64,000 bases of DNA from positions 84,052 to 148,051 of the forward strand of contig NZ_JAKLLH010000014.1 of assembly GCF_023150235.1 (NCBI RefSeq). Reading direction: 5' to 3'. This document shows, in pieces, positions 61,788 through 64,000 of the stretch. Positions within the stretch are counted from its first letter, which is position 1; every line of letters starts with the position of its first letter. This DNA is from Azonexus sp. GTDB lineage: Bacteria > Pseudomonadota > Gammaproteobacteria > Burkholderiales > Rhodocyclaceae. The position numbers were made by a program, and so were the translations under genes. The notes below the pieces were generated by a model, which was given only the letters and a program-made list of their open reading frames with translations, made no database searches and was not told the origin of the DNA.

Positions 61788-63128
61788 ATGCGCATCGATG
61801 TACACAAACTGGCCGACGAGGCCCAATTCAACCGCTTTCACGCTCTGGTCTTGTTCTGGGGCGTGCTGATCCTGGTGCTTGACGGCTACGACCTCGCCGT
61901 CGTCGGCGCCGCGATGCCGTCGATCATGAAGGACATGAACGTCGACGCCTCGCAGGCCGGCTTCATGGCCAGCTCGGCCCTGTTCGGAATGATGATCGGC
62001 TCGATGACCATGGGCATCCTCGCCGACAAAATCGGTCGCCCGCTGATGATCTCGCTGTGCGTCGCGCTGTTCAGCATATTTACCGCCGCCGCCGGCCTGA
62101 CCAGCGACCCGGTCACCTTCAGCATCACCCGCTTCCTCGCCGGCCTTGGCATTGGCGGCGTGGTCCCCGGCATCACCGCGCAAATGGCCGAGTTTGCCCC
62201 GACCAAGCTGCGCGCCCGCCTGGTCACTATCGTCTTTGCCGGCTACTCGATCGGCGGCATCCTGGTCGCACTGACCGGCAAGCAACTGATTCTCGAACAC
62301 GGCTGGCAGTCGGTCTTCTTCCTGGCGATCACCCCGATCGTGCTGATCCCCTTCATTCTCAAGACCATGCCGGAATCGCTGCCGACCCTGATCAAGAAGG
62401 GCCGCACCGAGGAAATCCGCAAAATCGTCGGCAAGATCCTGCCCGAGCGCCAATTCACCGGCAAAGAGGAATTCGTCGTGCCGCATGAAGACGAAGTCAC
62501 CTCGGCCCCGGTCGCCCACCTCTTCAGCGACGGCCGCGCCTTCAGCACGCTGATGATCTGGACCGCCTTCTTCATGGGCTTGTTCATGGTCTATGCACTC
62601 AGCTCCTGGCTGACCAAGCTGATGGCGCTGGCCGGCTACTCGCTCGGCTCGGCCCTCAACTTCGTCCTCGTCTTCAACATCGGCGCGGTCTGCGGCGCCG
62701 TCGGCGGCGGCTGGCTCGGCGACAAGTACAACATCAAGCACGTGCTGGTGGTCTTTTACCTGCTCGGCGCGATTTCGCTGACGCTGATGGGCTTCACCCA
62801 CTCGACCGAACTGCTGTTTGTCGTCGTCTTCGTCGTCGGCGCTTCGACCCTCGGCACCCAGCTGCTGGCCTACGCCTACGCCGGCGAGTTCTACCCGACC
62901 TCGATCCGCGCCACCGGCGTCGGCTTCGCCTCCGGCGTTGGCCGTCTCGGAGCGATCATCGCCCCGGTGCTGATCGGCTTCGTCGTCGCAATGAAGCTGC
63001 CGCTCGAACAGAACTTCATGGTCATCGGCGCCGCCGGCGTCCTCGGCACCCTGGCCGTGACCCTGATCAACCACCGCTTGAGCGCCTCGACCCATCACTA
63101 CGATGCGGCCAAGGACGAAAACGTCTGA
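61788..63128 (+). CDS. MFS transporter, aromatic acid:H+ symporter (AAHS) family
   Basis: A 446-residue, 12-TM transporter. The AAHS signature is seen as VLDGYDLAVVGAAMPSIM and the loop MGILADKIGRPLMI (D-x2-GR-type loop 2-3). RFLAGLGIGGVVPGITAQMA and GEFYPTSIRATGVGFASGVG are also typical. Members import benzoate, 4-hydroxybenzoate or similar acids; the substrate here is unknown. Ribosome site AAGGACAAAGG. Confidence 0.9.
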   Translation: MRIDVHKLADEAQFNRFHALVLFWGVLILVLDGYDLAVVGAAMPSIMKDMNVDASQAGFMASSALFGMMIGSMTMGILADKIGRPLMISLCVALFSIFTAAAGLTSDPVTFSITRFLAGLGIGGVVPGITAQMAEFAPTKLRARLVTIVFAGYSIGGILVALTGKQLILEHGWQSVFFLAITPIVLIPFILKTMPESLPTLIKKGRTEEIRKIVGKILPERQFTGKEEFVVPHEDEVTSAPVAHLFSDGRAFSTLMIWTAFFMGLFMVYALSSWLTKLMALAGYSLGSALNFVLVFNIGAVCGAVGGGWLGDKYNIKHVLVVFYLLGAISLTLMGFTHSTELLFVVVFVVGASTLGTQLLAYAYAGEFYPTSIRATGVGFASGVGRLGAIIAPVLIGFVVAMKLPLEQNFMVIGAAGVLGTLAVTLINHRLSASTHHYDAAKDENV

Positions 63129-63142
63129 CCACCCTATCTCCG

Positions 63143-63164
63143 CTCCGCGCCGCAAGGCGCGGAG
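63143..63164 (+). repeat. Hairpin between transporter and acyl-CoA dehydrogenase genes
   Basis: CTCCGCGCC-GCAA-GGCGCGGAG, a perfect 9-bp stem with GNRA tetraloop. No T tract follows. Confidence 0.6.
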
Positions 63165-63209
63165 ATTATGACTAATCGCCAACTCCTAATCACTGGATCC
63201 TCATCATCA

Positions 63210-64000
63210 TGATTCTCACCCAAGAACAGGAAATGATCCGCGACTCGATGCGCGCCTTCGCGCAGGAGCGCCTCGCCCCCTTCGCCGCCGAATGGGATAA
63301 AAACCACACTTTCCCGGCCGAAGCGCTGAAGGAACTTGGCGAACTCGGCGCGCTGGGCATGGTCGTGCCCGAGGAATGGGACGGCGCCGGCATGGATTAC
63401 ATGTCGCTGGTCCTGACCCTGGAAGAAATCGCTGCCGGCGACGGCGCCACCTCGACCATTGTCTCGGTGCAGAACTCGCTGGCCTGCGGCATCACCCAGA
63501 AATACGGTACCGACGCGCAGAAGGAAGAATGGCTGAAGCCGCTCGCCCGGGGCGAAAAGCTCGGCTGCTTCTGCCTCACCGAACCACACACCGGCTCCGA
63601 CGCCGCCGCGATCACCACCCGCGCCGACCGAGTGCAGGACGATTCGGGCGACTTCTTCGTGCTCAACGGCGTCAAGCAGTTCATCACCACCGGCAAGCAC
63701 GCCCAGATGGCCATCGTCTTCGCGGTGACCGACAAGGCCGCCGGCAAGAAGGGCATCTCCTGCTTCCTGGTCCCGACCAGCACCCCCGGCTTCATCGTCG
63801 GCCGCACCGAAGAGAAGATGGGTCAGCACGCTTCCGACACCGTCCAGATCATCCTCGAAGACTGCCGCGTCCCGGCTTCCGCGCTGCTCGGCAAGGAAGG
63901 CGAAGGCTACAAGATCGCCCTCTCCAATCTGGAGGCTGGCCGCATCGGCATCGCCGCCCAGAGCATCGGCATGGCCCGCGCCGCCTTTGAAGCCGCCGTG
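63210..64000 (+). CDS. Acyl-CoA dehydrogenase, partial at window end
   Basis: The first 263 codons of an FAD-dependent acyl-CoA dehydrogenase, open to the right edge. MILTQEQEMIRDSMRAFAQE, the FAD-binding CFCLTEPHTGSDAAAITTRA, GVKQFITTGKHAQM and the start of the C-terminal domain (LSNLEAGRIGIAAQSIGMAR) are typical. It oxidises an acyl-CoA to the enoyl-CoA. Located after an SDR dehydrogenase and an acid transporter, it completes a likely catabolic set. Confidence 0.92.

Noticed and set aside
61767-63182. Open frame of about 470 codons opposite the AAHS transporter
   Set aside because: Asp/Glu/Gly-rich antisense frame of a 12-TM transporter gene; no domain.

Overview
The window is GC-rich chromosomal DNA with densely packed genes. 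Protein content and gene order suggest a betaproteobacterium of the Rhodocyclales (Dechloromonas/Azonexus-like). Examples are a pilGHIJ-chpA twitching chemosensory operon, hemA-prfA-prmC-grxD, cysA-cysW-cysT-sbp, leuS-lptE-holA, respiratory multiheme cytochromes and molybdenum genes. The assignment is inference from gene content. I saw no rRNA, tRNA, CRISPR array, insertion sequence or prophage.

Layout: (1) 1-3.7 kb, type IV pilus chemosensory genes on the minus strand. (2) 4-6.8 kb, thiD-thiE-hemL. (3) 7-11.7 kb, a CorA transporter, a small membrane protein, a catalase with an OxyR-like site and a 29-codon leader frame, a 25-codon Cys-rich frame and an OsmC-like protein. (4) 11.8-15.5 kb, minus-strand hemA-prfA-prmC-grxD. 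(5) 15.6-19.6 kb, the sulfate ABC transporter. (6) 19.8-27.6 kb, an OmpA-like lipoprotein, then a block with a sigma-54-type promoter: octaheme cytochrome c, membrane cytochrome b, MacAB-like exporter, and a convergent sigma-54 activator with a Cys/His-rich PAS domain. (7) 27.7-32.6 kb, a cobalamin riboswitch followed by a btuB-btuF-btuC-btuD-like operon. (8) 32.6-37.2 kb, a molybdenum block: DUF2478-like, NifQ-like, cytochrome c/molybdopterin-type fusion, ModA, ModE, a di-Mop molbindin and two ModE-like operators; no modBC is present. (9) 37.2-46 kb, plsY, folB, a broken YbaK-type gene, a binding protein with a hybrid kinase, xerD, ogt, proA and a small Cys protein. (10) 46-54 kb, holA-lptE-leuS, a FecR/SPOR protein, a hypothetical protein and a UvrD-type helicase. 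(11) 54-64 kb, a quinone oxidoreductase, an orphan ParA, an enoyl-CoA hydratase, an MCP, a GST-like protein, and a catabolic set (AraC regulator, SDR dehydrogenase, AAHS transporter, acyl-CoA dehydrogenase cut by the window end).

The most unusual global feature is a dispersed palindromic repeat built around ACGGTCGACCGTGAA. It sits mostly just 3' of genes as long perfect hairpins (32561-32618, 34890-34934, 54223-54264, 14236-14265), with degenerate copies elsewhere. Related copies lie inside reading frames, where two unrelated proteins share the peptide RSTPE. The best candidate for an undescribed functional system is the sigma-54 octaheme cytochrome/exporter block, followed by the small molybdenum block with its cytochrome-Mo fusion and NifQ-like protein.
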